Below, in pieces: positions 1 to 9,246 of a DNA stretch of 64,000 nt. Origin of the DNA: Vulcanimicrobiota bacterium (GTDB lineage Bacteria; Vulcanimicrobiota; Xenobia; Xenobiales; JADMJV01); NCBI GenBank assembly GCA_019637395.1, contig JAHBVR010000004.1:186001-250000 (forward strand), read 5' to 3'. The notes beneath the pieces were generated by a model that saw only the letters and a program-made list of their open reading frames with translations, made no database searches and was not told the origin of the DNA. Each line of letters begins with the position of its first letter. Positions within the stretch are counted from its first letter, which is position 1. The position numbers were made by a program, and so were the translations under genes.

Positions 1-785
1 AACTGGTGCCGTTGCTCTATCTGGCCGTGGTTCTGCTGGCTCTGGCACCCATGATGACCTTTTACTGGTTGCAGAAGAACAACATTCCAGATGAAGTGAA
101 GCACGAAATTGAGGGAATGGGTCCGGAGGAAGCCTCCAAAGTCAGCGCCAGTCTCTGGGAAGGTCTGCGGTTGGTGATGACACGGCCTTATCTGGTGGCC
201 ATTCTCTGGAGCGTGGTGGCCTACGAGTTGGTGGGCACCTATCTGGATTATCAGATGAACTCCAAAGCCCACGAAACCCTGGTGACCCTGGAGAAGGTCA
301 CCGCTTTCCTGGCCACCTACGGCTTCGCCGCCAACTTTATTTCCCTGATTTTCGCCCTCACGGGCACCACCTGGCTGGTCAACAACTGGGGGTTATCGCG
401 TTGTCTGATTATTTACCCGGTGGTTCTGTGTTTTCTGGTGCTGGGCGCGGCCAGTTTCCCCACCCTCTGGGTCATATTTGCCGCCCAGATTGCTCTCAAG
501 GGCGCCGCTTACGGTTTTAACAAGCCGTGCCTGGAGTTGGTTTACGTGCCCACCAGCGATGATATCCAGTTCAAGGCCAAGAGTTGGATTGACACGGCCG
601 GCAGTCGCGGCGGCAAAGCCCTGGGTTCGGTGATGAACGCCAACCTCTTGCGCCACGCGCCCGGCTGGCTGGTTTGGGGCGGAGCCTCGGTCTGTCTGGT
701 CTTTTTAGCCGTCTGGATGCCGGTTTCGCGTTTCTTGGGAACTCGCTATGAGCAGTTGCTGGCTGATGGTGAGAAGCTTTCCTGA
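1..785 (+). CDS. Tlc/Npt-type nucleotide (ATP/ADP) transporter, C-terminal part
   Basis: The reading frame is open to the window edge, so the N-terminal half is missing. The visible ~260 residues are hydrophobic with at least five membrane segments. They include a run near the end (KPCLELVYVPTSDD, then KAKSWIDTAGSRGGKALG) that matches the conserved C-terminal signature of the Tlc/Npt family: Lys-Pro, a YVPTSD-like stretch, then KAKSWID and a GSR-GK motif. Family members exchange ATP for ADP or import NTPs across the inner membrane of chlamydiae, rickettsiae and plastids, but homologues also occur in free-living bacteria. Substrate cannot be told from this fragment. An MFS protein of another subgroup is the alternative. 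Confidence 0.7.
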   Translation, partial: LVPLLYLAVVLLALAPMMTFYWLQKNNIPDEVKHEIEGMGPEEASKVSASLWEGLRLVMTRPYLVAILWSVVAYELVGTYLDYQMNSKAHETLVTLEKVTAFLATYGFAANFISLIFALTGTTWLVNNWGLSRCLIIYPVVLCFLVLGAASFPTLWVIFAAQIALKGAAYGFNKPCLELVYVPTSDDIQFKAKSWIDTAGSRGGKALGSVMNANLLRHAPGWLVWGGASVCLVFLAVWMPVSRFLGTRYEQLLADGEKLS

Positions 786-889
786 ACGAATGGGGATAAA
801 TCGCGAAAAGAATTCTCAAACCTAGGGCGAAAGATAAGAAACTGGAAAGCGACATCGAAGGTCAGCTAACTCTGGAGGAGAGCCGGTTC

Positions 890-2710
890 ATGCATTGTCC
901 CGCCTGCAATAAAGATTTCAGCCCGGTGCACAGCCGCTGCCCGGATTGCAATGGATGGCTGCGCACCGCCAAGAGTTCGAATGGTTCGCCTTCACGTCCC
1001 AGCGGCGGTGTGGCTGTGCCCAATGGCCTGGCCGCCCAAAACTCCGAGTTGCCGACTCAGAAGATTGGCGCCTCCCATGGCGCCGGCGTGACCCTGCCCA
1101 GCCGCCCCACAGCCAAACCCGCGGCGCCCGCAGCCCCGGTTTCCGTAGGCGTACCTGCTCCCAGCCTGGGAGGTCCCCCGGCCAGCGCCCCGCGCGCGGC
1201 GGCTGCGGATGAAGGTGGATTTGGCGGACGCGGAGCCTTGGGTTCGGGCTGGGAGTCCTCGGGTAGTTTTGCCGCCCCCACTCCCGTGCCCCCGCCCGCC
1301 GCCAGCCAATGGGGGGGGGATGGCATGGCTACCGGCCGGCTCCAGACGCCGCCTGCTCCTCAGACCGGTGGCTGGGGTAACGGTCTCGGCCAACCCGCCG
1401 CTCCCGGGGGGTTGGGCTCGGGTCCCGCCGCTTCCGGTTGGGGAGCTCCGGCCGCGCCCGGCGGTCTGGGCGGGGGCAATTGGGGAGCCCCGGCTGCTCC
1501 CTCACCAGGACTGGGTGGCGGAAATTTAGGTGGTGGTTCCGCTTTGGGGGGCGGACCGAGTTTGGGCGGAGGGCCTGGACCGGGTGGACCGCCGGCCAGC
1601 AGTTGGGGGTCGGTTTCAGCCCCTTCCACTCCTACTTCTCCCGGCGGGGGCGGTGGTTGGCTGGGTGACGGAGGAGGCGGAGCAGCCGCGGGACCTTCAG
1701 CCTATGCCGCGCCGGCGCCGCGCAGCAGCGAGAGTTGGTTGGGAGGGGGTGACGCTCCGGCCGCGCCCAGTTCGCTAGGCCCTCCTCCGGCCTCGGAGAT
1801 GAAGCTGGAACTGCCTGACCACACCGTCGCCGTGGACCTGGGCACTCCCTGGGAGGATGACGAGCAGGGGGGCGGTGCTTCCAGCAACAAAATGATCTAC
1901 GTCATCCTGGGCTGTCTCGTGCTCAGTCTGACGGTCTTTTCCGCTTATCTCTACTGGCAGAACAGTAAGCTGAACAGCAAAGCTCCTCCGGCGGTGGCGG
2001 CCAACACCGAGACTTCGGCCAAGTTGGGCGAGGACTATTGGAAGAAGGCCCGGGTTTCCTTCAACGCCAAGCGCTACGAGGAAGCTCAGCAGTCGGCCGA
2101 GTTGGCCCGCGACCTGCTGGTCGGTCTCAAGGGTTATCCGAAGACCAAGCAGATCGGTGACTTTTACGCCAAGGCTACCAATCGCTATGCGCAGGCTCTC
2201 TTTGAGCAGGCCAAGCGTGCCAATGCGGCCCAGGAAACCAACCAGGCTATCGCTTTGTGTAATCAGTCGGCCCAGATGTATTCGCGCGTCAAAGGAACGG
2301 CCAGGCAGCAGGCTGCCGCCTTTGCCTATGAGGCCCGAATTTACGAAAACTTGGGGGACAGCGCCGGAGCTGAGGGTAGCTATCGCAAGGCTCACTCTTT
2401 GAGCCCCGGGGCCGGTTACGACCGTCTGGCCAACGCCGCCCGCCGCACCGGCGGGCCAGCCGCGGCTCCTCCGCCTCCCGGTCCGGCCGCTCCGCCTCCG
2501 GCGGTGGAGCAGCCTTCCATTGGCGGCGACGGTGGTCTCTATCCCACCGGGCGTGGTGGCGGCGGCTATCACGCTCCTGCTCCGGCTCCCGCCCCGGCGG
2601 CGGTGCCGGCTGGTCCGGCACCGCGTCCCCGGGTTCAGAACACCTATGTGCCGCCCAAAAAGACCTCTACGCCACGCAAGAGTGACCAGCTGCCCACCTA
2701 TAATCATTAA
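890..2710 (+). CDS. Zinc-ribbon, Gly/Pro-rich, single-membrane-span TPR protein
   Basis: Architecture in order: an N-terminal zinc ribbon (Cys3, Cys6, Cys17, Cys20, spacing CxxC-x10-CxxC); about 300 residues of Gly/Pro/Ala/Ser low complexity; a membrane helix near 334-357; a helical TPR-like domain near 380-510; and a Pro-rich tail. The ribbon and linker are probably cytoplasmic and the TPR domain on the other side of the membrane. A strong SD (GGAGGAG) sits upstream of the ATG. The same ribbon spacing recurs in three other proteins of this window (35795, 50597 and 57694). No function recognised; a scaffold role is inference. Confidence 0.8.
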   Translation: MHCPACNKDFSPVHSRCPDCNGWLRTAKSSNGSPSRPSGGVAVPNGLAAQNSELPTQKIGASHGAGVTLPSRPTAKPAAPAAPVSVGVPAPSLGGPPASAPRAAAADEGGFGGRGALGSGWESSGSFAAPTPVPPPAASQWGGDGMATGRLQTPPAPQTGGWGNGLGQPAAPGGLGSGPAASGWGAPAAPGGLGGGNWGAPAAPSPGLGGGNLGGGSALGGGPSLGGGPGPGGPPASSWGSVSAPSTPTSPGGGGGWLGDGGGGAAAGPSAYAAPAPRSSESWLGGGDAPAAPSSLGPPPASEMKLELPDHTVAVDLGTPWEDDEQGGGASSNKMIYVILGCLVLSLTVFSAYLYWQNSKLNSKAPPAVAANTETSAKLGEDYWKKARVSFNAKRYEEAQQSAELARDLLVGLKGYPKTKQIGDFYAKATNRYAQALFEQAKRANAAQETNQAIALCNQSAQMYSRVKGTARQQAAAFAYEARIYENLGDSAGAEGSYRKAHSLSPGAGYDRLANAARRTGGPAAAPPPPGPAAPPPAVEQPSIGGDGGLYPTGRGGGGYHAPAPAPAPAAVPAGPAPRPRVQNTYVPPKKTSTPRKSDQLPTYNH

Positions 2711-2713
2711 TTA

Positions 2714-3763
2714 TTAGGCCGGGGTTCCGAAGGCAAACCAGTAAAGACCCATCAGTCCCGCCAGCGCCGTCAGGAGCTGGCGGGCTTTTGTCCCCTGGTC
2801 GTTACGGCTGAGCAAGCGGATGACCGGCAGTAAGACGGCCGCCACCGCCAACTGGCCGGCCTCTACCCCCAGGTTGAAACCGACCAGCGGGACCAGCGCC
2901 TGGCGGCCCGATAGTTGCAGTTCGGCCAGCACGCCGGCAAAGCCCAGTCCATGAATCAGGCCGAAAACGAAGGCCAGAATCCAGCCTCCGTGCAGCCTCT
3001 GGCCAGGCACGCCGCGAAAGGAAAAGATCGCCGAAACGGTGATGGAGATGGCGATGATGGGCTCGATGATGTCGGGCGAGAGGTGCACCACGCCAAAGAC
3101 GGCCAGAGCCAGGCTGATCGAGTGAGAGACCGAGAAGGCGGTGATCACCTGGACCCAGCGCCAGATGCTGCCGCCCACGATGACCAGGGTGAAAAGGAAA
3201 AGCAGGTGGTCCCAGCCGGTCAGGATGTGTTTCACCCCGAGTTGAAAAAAGCCGGCCAGGGTGTCGGGTCGCTGCTCTCCGTCTCTGACGGCGGCGGGGA
3301 CTGGGGCGGGAGTCAGGTTCAGACTCTGGAAGGGGGATTCTTCGGTCAACAGCAGGGTGCTCGAGGAGCCGAGGTTGCTGGTGAAGACGGCCAGACATTG
3401 CTGATTGGCCACCTTCGGCAAATACAGATGATATTCGAAGTCGATCTGAGCCTGGGGGGGGACGCTGAATTCGATCGGAATCGTTAACTGAGCCGGGCCC
3501 TGCTGAATTTCTCCCTGGCCCAGAACCGGCGGCTGGCCCTGGAGTAAAATCCCTGTCCGGGTGAGGCGCTCCCAGTTTTGCGAAATTTCCTGGCGGCTCA
3601 ATTGCCCATCCTGGTCGCGGTCGCAACCTTCCCAGAGTTGGAGCGGAGTACGCCAGGTGCCGGCCCAGCTTTGCTGCTCTTGCTTGAGCACCAGCAGGGC
3701 GTCGTCGATGCCATGGGCCCAAACGGAGCAGGTAAGCCACCAGCAGACCAGGAGAAGGCGCAT
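2714..3763 (-). CDS. HupE/UreJ-2 family membrane protein with EF-hand loop
   Basis: The C-terminal half has the HupE/UreJ_2 pattern of membrane helices with conserved His and Asp: GVKHILTGWDHLLF, then SHSISLALAV, then FGLIHGLGFAG. Family members are thought to move nickel/cobalt or CO2, mostly untested. The N-terminal half is a secreted-type domain with an EF-hand-like calcium loop (DRDQDGQLSRQE). The ATG at 3763 is chosen because it begins a clean signal peptide (MRLLLVCWWLTCSVWA); the longer frame would put 17 unlikely residues before it. It is divergent from the lipoprotein gene at 3813, leaving about 50 bases for both promoters. Confidence 0.75.
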   Translation of the reverse strand: MRLLLVCWWLTCSVWAHGIDDALLVLKQEQQSWAGTWRTPLQLWEGCDRDQDGQLSRQEISQNWERLTRTGILLQGQPPVLGQGEIQQGPAQLTIPIEFSVPPQAQIDFEYHLYLPKVANQQCLAVFTSNLGSSSTLLLTEESPFQSLNLTPAPVPAAVRDGEQRPDTLAGFFQLGVKHILTGWDHLLFLFTLVIVGGSIWRWVQVITAFSVSHSISLALAVFGVVHLSPDIIEPIIAISITVSAIFSFRGVPGQRLHGGWILAFVFGLIHGLGFAGVLAELQLSGRQALVPLVGFNLGVEAGQLAVAAVLLPVIRLLSRNDQGTKARQLLTALAGLMGLYWFAFGTPA

Positions 3764-3812
3764 GGGAGGATATGCGCAGGTTGCCTTCCAGCTCCTTCCG
3801 AATGCCCAGCCC

Positions 3813-5057
3813 ATGAAAGCTCACTTGTTGGTGCTTGCCATGGTGGCGGTTGGCTGCCAGAAGCCCGTGGCCGGGCCGACTCCTTCACCCACCCCCTTCC
3901 AGTATGCCTATAAATATAAGCATATTGCTCCCGAGGATGTGGACAACGCTATCGCTTTTCACCAAAAGCGGCTCAAGGATGCGCGCCAACACCCGGCTTT
4001 TCAAATTGCCCTGGCCCAGGCCTATCTGGCCAAGGCTCAGGTGAGCAGCGACGTCAGCTATTTCGGCGAGGCCGAGAAGTTGGTGGACGCAGCCTTGAAG
4101 AAGCAACCGGACAATAAAGCCGGCTTGACGGTCAAAGCCAGCCTTTGCGAAGCTCGCCATGACTTCCAGGGGGCTATCAAGATCCTCGAAGCCCTGGAAA
4201 AACAGGATCCCGGCGATGTGGACACGCGCGCTCTATTGGCCAATAGCCTTATGGAGGTGGGACGCGTTCCGGAAGCACTGGAAATCAGCAAGGATATCTT
4301 TCGTCAGGTCCCCACCGTGGGCGCGGCTCTTCAGGTCGCGCGCGTTTATATTGCCGCTGGCGACGATAATAAAGCGCGCAAGATTCTGGAGGTGGCCATC
4401 GGGCAGGAACAGCCCATGGAGAACAAGCTTTCCGCTCGGCTGCGCTCGCTGCTGGGTGAAATGGATGTGCGGCATGGCCGACTGGAGGAGGCCGAGCAGT
4501 TTTTCCTGGCTTCGCTGGATGCGTCTCCCGAAAACGCCCAGACCACCGAGGATCTGGCTCGCCTGAAAGTTCGTCAAGGTCAGCTGGACGAGGCGGAAAA
4601 ACTCTTCATGGCCGCCTTCGCCAGGACTCAGCACCCCTTGTTGCTGCGGGAGGTGGCCCAGATCAAGCGGGCCCGCGGCCAGGCCGAGGAGTCCAAGAAG
4701 ATGTTGGAACAGGCCGAGACACTGTTGCGTCCGGAAGTTCGGAGAGGGCGCTACGGCCACGCTCGTGACCTGGCCCGGGTAGTGCTGGATCTGGGTCGTC
4801 CCGAGGAGGCTCTCAGATTACTCGAGCAGGAAGAAAAGCAACGCCAGGATTGGCGTCTCTATGAACTCAAGGCCATCGCCCTGGAGTCGCTTAAACGGCA
4901 CGATGAGGCGGTCAAGGCTCTCAAGCAGGCGCTGGGGAGCGGTATCCAGGAGCCTTCGCTCTATCAGCGAGCTGCTCTCTGGGAGCCGGCGGGGGGCTGG
5001 GCGGAAAAATTGAAGACTTTAGATCCTACCTTTACTCCCGATAGTCTGGAAAAATAG
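3813..5057 (+). CDS. TPR-repeat lipoprotein
   Basis: About 414 residues. The start at 3813 gives a lipoprotein signal (MKAHLLVLAMVAVGC), with the last Cys the likely lipidation site; Ala at -3 of the lipobox is slightly unusual. The mature part opens with a Pro/Thr-rich linker and is then almost entirely tetratricopeptide-like helix pairs (motifs such as LMEVGRVPEALEI and RLEEAEQFFLASLDASP). Such proteins usually scaffold complexes at the envelope. Function not identifiable. The next gene at 5117 follows after about 60 bases and may be co-transcribed. Confidence 0.75.
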   Translation: MKAHLLVLAMVAVGCQKPVAGPTPSPTPFQYAYKYKHIAPEDVDNAIAFHQKRLKDARQHPAFQIALAQAYLAKAQVSSDVSYFGEAEKLVDAALKKQPDNKAGLTVKASLCEARHDFQGAIKILEALEKQDPGDVDTRALLANSLMEVGRVPEALEISKDIFRQVPTVGAALQVARVYIAAGDDNKARKILEVAIGQEQPMENKLSARLRSLLGEMDVRHGRLEEAEQFFLASLDASPENAQTTEDLARLKVRQGQLDEAEKLFMAAFARTQHPLLLREVAQIKRARGQAEESKKMLEQAETLLRPEVRRGRYGHARDLARVVLDLGRPEEALRLLEQEEKQRQDWRLYELKAIALESLKRHDEAVKALKQALGSGIQEPSLYQRAALWEPAGGWAEKLKTLDPTFTPDSLEK

Positions 5058-5116
5058 CCGGTTTCAATTCCAGCCGGCCGGAGGGACTCAGACAGAAGTC
5101 GGCCAAATACTCTTCT

Positions 5117-6175
5117 ATGAGCAGCCGAGAGGATTCTGTCGGCCCCCTGGAGCCGAAAGAACGTAGAAAGTTTGGGCGAGTTCCCGATTCTTTAATCATT
5201 GCGCTGCATCCGCTACTCCATCAGTACAACGTGACTCCTCTTCAACTCTGCCTGTGCTGCGCCATGGACGACCCGACCCAGAGCGCCCTGACCCAGCAGT
5301 TGAGTTTCGTCAGCGGGCTGAAGATTTTGCCCATGCAAATGCCTCGCGCCGAGGTGGTTTCCGAGCTGACCCGGCCGCTCTTGAATCAATTGGTTGCCCA
5401 GGTTACCGCCGAGCCCGGCTCGGTATGGGTGCCGGACAGCGCCACCCTTTGGGAAGGTCTGGCTCAGGAGCGCCGCCTGGAATTGATGCGCCACAGCCTC
5501 CAGCAGGTCAAGCTGAAGATGACCCCGGTGGCTCAGCGCTTTCGCTGCTACCCGGCCGGCCTGTCCTTACAGGTGACCATGGCCAACTGGGAAAACGAAG
5601 CCGTTCTCGACGAGATTTGTGAAATCACCGGTTGGGACGTGCGCCCGGCGCTGGTCTTGCCCGACGAGTTTCCCAGCGCCTGCCGCTTCGATCAGGCTCC
5701 CACCTGGGAGCAACTGCTGAGTAAGGAAGATTATCACCATCTTTCCCCACTCTTACGAGCTCATAAGATCGAGCCTTTCGAAATGTCGATTCTGCTGGCC
5801 ATGGCCGACCCCTCCGATTGGCGTACGCGCCAGGAGGTCAGCGAGGTGACCGGACTCTCGGTCCAGCCGTTCCAGGCCGAGGAAGAAGAAATCGCGGCCG
5901 CCCTGCGCGAGAAGGTGGGCAACGCCGAGGAAGACTTGTGGCGCCAGGTTGCTATCATGCCGACCTTCTTCTGTCTCGATCGACTTTTACCCATGCTGGT
6001 GCAACATGAGGTCCTTCCGCTCAAGCTGCTGCTGCGCCTGGGTATGAGCAATGTCAAAGACCACCTGGCCCTGCATCAGATTCGCTTGATGACCGGCTAT
6101 GAAGTGGAGCCGGTGGAAATGACGGGACAGGCCATCGTGACCATCCTCGAACGGATGCTCCGCCAAACTCGCTAG
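5117..6175 (+). CDS. Stand-alone tandem MshEN-like (GspE N-terminal-like) protein
   Basis: About 352 residues made of four repeats of roughly 70-90 residues. Each has the shape of the GspE/MshE N-terminal domain: a helix followed by a pattern like VTPLQLCLCCAMDDPTQ, then LSFVSGLKILPMQM. Repeats centre near residues 25-95, 125-190, 205-270 and 285-350; the second is most divergent. No Walker A motif or ATPase domain follows, so this is not a pilus or secretion ATPase. MshEN domains in ATPases bind c-di-GMP, but the ligand-contacting Arg/Gln positions are not clearly kept here. It may be an adaptor for the window's type II-like system. It shares its stop with the next gene: CTAG at 6172-6175 is read as TAG on both strands. 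Confidence 0.6.
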   Translation: MSSREDSVGPLEPKERRKFGRVPDSLIIALHPLLHQYNVTPLQLCLCCAMDDPTQSALTQQLSFVSGLKILPMQMPRAEVVSELTRPLLNQLVAQVTAEPGSVWVPDSATLWEGLAQERRLELMRHSLQQVKLKMTPVAQRFRCYPAGLSLQVTMANWENEAVLDEICEITGWDVRPALVLPDEFPSACRFDQAPTWEQLLSKEDYHHLSPLLRAHKIEPFEMSILLAMADPSDWRTRQEVSEVTGLSVQPFQAEEEEIAAALREKVGNAEEDLWRQVAIMPTFFCLDRLLPMLVQHEVLPLKLLLRLGMSNVKDHLALHQIRLMTGYEVEPVEMTGQAIVTILERMLRQTR

Positions 6176-7089
6176 GCGGCGTCGAGACGCCTGAGGCGTT
6201 TGTGAAGGACGCGGGCGCGGCGTTGGGGGCCGGCCTGGCGAGCGGGTTCCTGATCCATGTCCTGCATTTGCTCGGAAATGCGCTCGGTGTCCAGGCCGTT
6301 CTTTTTCTGCAGCAGATCCATGCTGTGGCCGAAAGCTTCCTGCGTCTGGCCGGCGGGGCCATCGTAAAAAACTCGGTCGCGCATTTCCTGGGCTACCCTG
6401 GCCAGTTGTTCGGGAGTCAAATCAGGACGCCGCACCATGGTCTCAGTGGCCTTGAGAAACATATCCGGGCCCTCGCCTTTACTGCCCACGCCTCCAACCG
6501 CCAGCGCCATCTTGCGCATCAGGTCGACGATCATTTCCGGGCGCAGGTCCCCCCGTTTGATCAGCAGTTCAAAGCAGTTGTCACGAATCAGGGGCATGTA
6601 GTGACTGGCGCCGCGCTGCCCCATCAGAGGACCGAGCACGCTGGAAATCTGCCGGTCCATGAGAGGCAATTCTTGCGGGTGAAGTTCGGGCCGGGCGCGG
6701 ATCACCTGGAGTTGCTGGTTGTCCACATCCTTGAGATCGGCAGGCCGAAGCAGCGGGTTGTCGGCTAGCAGCGCGAAGTGCTCGGCGGTCCAGCGGGTCA
6801 GGGGCTGAGAATCCCGGCCCAGCAGGTCGGAGCGCTTGATATCCCGGCGTTTTTCCAGCAGGCTTTTGAGGCCCGGCGGATCGGTCAGCTCCCGCTTTTT
6901 TTTCTTCTTTTCCAGCCGGAAGTTCTTGGCCAGCGCCTTGAGAAAGCCGCTGTTGTCGGTGTGAGCGCTTTCGCGCACTTCCGCTCCCAGCGAGAGCCGA
7001 TCGGCCGGCTTGACCCTGAACTTCTCTCGATGCTCCTCGCGGACCGGTAGCTGGGGAGCGGTGAGGCTGATGGAAGGAAAGCGAATCAT
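6172..7089 (-). CDS. Hypothetical helical protein with RPxLxP repeats
   Basis: 305 residues, no signal peptide or membrane span. A Lys-rich basic stretch (LEKKKKKREL) lies near residue 57. Degenerate helical repeats of the type RPELHPQEL, RGDLRPEMI and RRPDLTPEQL appear from residue 100 on, and the C-terminus is Arg-rich. I do not recognise the family. It is convergent with the MshEN-like gene and divergent from the antiporter at 7241, with which it shares a 150-base control region containing a perfect palindrome (7123-7135). Confidence 0.6.
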   Translation of the reverse strand: MIRFPSISLTAPQLPVREEHREKFRVKPADRLSLGAEVRESAHTDNSGFLKALAKNFRLEKKKKKRELTDPPGLKSLLEKRRDIKRSDLLGRDSQPLTRWTAEHFALLADNPLLRPADLKDVDNQQLQVIRARPELHPQELPLMDRQISSVLGPLMGQRGASHYMPLIRDNCFELLIKRGDLRPEMIVDLMRKMALAVGGVGSKGEGPDMFLKATETMVRRPDLTPEQLARVAQEMRDRVFYDGPAGQTQEAFGHSMDLLQKKNGLDTERISEQMQDMDQEPARQAGPQRRARVLHKRLRRLDAA

Positions 7090-7122
7090 CTTCTAAAGGT
7101 TACCCGGCCGGCAGCACACGGC

Positions 7123-7135
7123 GGATAATTTATCC
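7123..7135. promoter_or_regulatory. Palindromic candidate operator between divergent genes
   Basis: GGATAATTTATCC is a perfect 13-base palindrome (six-base arms around a central T) in the intergenic region between the minus-strand gene starting at 7089 and the plus-strand antiporter starting at 7241. Its AT-rich core stands out in GC-rich DNA. It could be an operator or part of a -10 region for the minus-strand gene. No direct evidence for either. Confidence 0.3.
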
Positions 7136-7240
7136 CGGGGGTTGTTGCCGCGGAGTCAACAAGAGCGAACCTCCAGGCAAGAAGTTTGTGAACTTTTTGC
7201 GCAACCAGGAATCTGCGACTCGAAAACACAAGGCAAAGGG

Positions 7241-9196
7241 ATGGGATTGGCTGGTGACCTTTGTTTGATCGTGCTGGGGGCATGGCTGGCCGGCTTGTTG
7301 TGCCATTTTGTGCGCTTGCCGATGGTGCTGGGTTATATCGCCGCGGGCGTGGCCATCGGCCCTTACACCTGGGGACCGCATGTCGCTGCTCACGAGCAGG
7401 TGGAAATGCTGGCCGATGTTGGAGTGGCCCTGCTGCTGTTTACGGTCGGGCTGGAGTTTCCCTTACCCAAGTTATCCCAGGTTGGCAAAGTCGCCTTGTT
7501 GGGCACTCCGCTGCAAGTCTTGCTGACTATCGGATGGGGCACGGTGTTAGCCAAGATTTGTGGTTGGCCTTTCCTTCAAGGGGTTTGGCTGGGGGCTCTG
7601 CTGTCGCTCTCCTCGACCGCCGTGGTGCTGCGCTGCCTCAGCCAGAATGGGGTCCAGAATACTCTCTCGGCCCGAGTCATGATCGGGATCCTGGTGGTGC
7701 AGGACCTCTGCTCTGTTCCTTTGCTTTTGATCCTTCCGCAACTGGGAAAAGCCGGCAGTTCTTATGTCGAGCTGGGCAAAACGCTGCTGATCGGCGTGCT
7801 CTTCGTGGCCTTCTGGCTGTGGTTTGGCCGCTCCCTGTTGCCCTACGCCATGCGCACCCTGGCCAGCCAGAAAAATCGCGAGTTGTTCGCGCTCAGCGTG
7901 CTGGCCTTCGGACTGGGCATTGGCTATACGGCGCACGCGCTGGGCCTTTCGCTGGCCTTCGGGGCCTTTCTGGCCGGATTGGTGCTGGCGGAGTCCGACT
8001 ACGCCCACCAGGCTCTGTCCGATGTGGGGCCGTTGCGCGATCTGTTTACGCTGATCTTTTTCGCTTCGGTGGGAATGATGATCGACCCGCGCTGGGTGCT
8101 GGCCAATGCCTCTCTGCTGGTGCCCTTGATCGCGGTTACCTGGTTTGGTAAAGGCATCATCCTGGCTGCCATCGTGCGCGCTTTTGGCTACGCCAACGTG
8201 GTGCCCTGGGCCTGCGCCCTGTATCTGGGGCAGATGGGAGAACTGGCTTTCGTGATCGCCCGCCTGGGCATGATCGCCCAGAGCATTCCGGAATCCGTCT
8301 ACAAGGTCCTCATCACCATCGCGGCCGTCAGCATGACCCTGACGCCCCTGGTGGCTCCCTGGACCCAGCCGCTTTATACGCTGTGGCGCAAGGTGCGTCC
8401 CAAAACGGTGGATACTCTCAAGCCAAACGTGGCCACCAGCCTGGAAAATCATACCATTGTGTGCGGCTATGGGCGGGTCGGCAAGGTGGTGGCGGCCACC
8501 TTGCTGGCCATGGAGATGCCCTTCGTGATCACCGAGATCGATGAAAAGGCGCTGCGCCGCGCCGAGAAGGATGGGCATCAGGTGCTCTTTGGTGATTCTT
8601 TCGCCGTGCCCGTGCTGGAGGCGGCCAACCTGCATCACGCTCGTAACATCATTCTCACCTTCGCCGATATCCTCTCGGGCGAACTGGCGGTGAACGCGAT
8701 CTACGGCCTCAAACCGGACGCCCATATCGTGGCCCGGGCGGCCGGCCGCGATGACATGGAAAAACTGTGCAACATGGGAGTCAGCCGGGTGGTGGTGGCG
8801 GAGATGGAAGGGGCTCTAGAAATGGTTCACCAGTGTCTCGATCAACTGGGCCTCTCCGATGTGGAAACCGGTAAATTCCTCGAGCAGATCCGGCGCCAGC
8901 ACTACGACGCACTCTATCCTGAAGGCACCGATGAGCAGCTTATGCGGCTGAGAAACACCCTGCGCAAGAGTCAATCGGAGATGTTTACGTTGGAGAGCCC
9001 GGAATGGGACGGCCTGTCCATCGCCCAGGTCAATGTTCGTGGTCTGACCGGCTGTACCGTGCTGGCCATCGTGCGCGAGGAGAATACGCTGGTCAATCCC
9101 GGCCCCCAGGAGATCTTGCAGCATGGAGACCGTCTGATGATCCTGGGCGATCCTGAGCAACGGGCGAGTCTACGCGAACTGTTTGGCAGGGATTGA
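7241..9196 (+). CDS. CPA2 (KefB/YbaL-type) cation:proton antiporter with RCK domains
   Basis: About 651 residues. Residues 1-385 are a multi-span Na+/H+ exchanger domain ([48 protein letters not shown]-type motifs). An RCK/TrkA-N domain follows with a nucleotide-binding GYGRVG motif near residue 412, then a TrkA-C domain at the C-terminus. These proteins exchange K+ or Na+ for H+ under nucleotide control. The ATG at 7241 is preferred because the upstream 33 codons are not membrane-like and lie in the divergent control region. The stop overlaps the longest possible start of the next gene, but that gene probably begins at 9247. Confidence 0.88.
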   Translation: MGLAGDLCLIVLGAWLAGLLCHFVRLPMVLGYIAAGVAIGPYTWGPHVAAHEQVEMLADVGVALLLFTVGLEFPLPKLSQVGKVALLGTPLQVLLTIGWGTVLAKICGWPFLQGVWLGALLSLSSTAVVLRCLSQNGVQNTLSARVMIGILVVQDLCSVPLLLILPQLGKAGSSYVELGKTLLIGVLFVAFWLWFGRSLLPYAMRTLASQKNRELFALSVLAFGLGIGYTAHALGLSLAFGAFLAGLVLAESDYAHQALSDVGPLRDLFTLIFFASVGMMIDPRWVLANASLLVPLIAVTWFGKGIILAAIVRAFGYANVVPWACALYLGQMGELAFVIARLGMIAQSIPESVYKVLITIAAVSMTLTPLVAPWTQPLYTLWRKVRPKTVDTLKPNVATSLENHTIVCGYGRVGKVVAATLLAMEMPFVITEIDEKALRRAEKDGHQVLFGDSFAVPVLEAANLHHARNIILTFADILSGELAVNAIYGLKPDAHIVARAAGRDDMEKLCNMGVSRVVVAEMEGALEMVHQCLDQLGLSDVETGKFLEQIRRQHYDALYPEGTDEQLMRLRNTLRKSQSEMFTLESPEWDGLSIAQVNVRGLTGCTVLAIVREENTLVNPGPQEILQHGDRLMILGDPEQRASLRELFGRD

Positions 9197-9246
9197 CGCC
9201 GGAGGGGCCCAATGCTGGCGCACAACGTTTTTCAAGGAGATTTCTC

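Noticed and set aside
978-990. GTTCGAATGG stretch resembling a tRNA T-loop
   Set aside because: It lies inside the zinc-ribbon gene and no cloverleaf can be drawn around it.
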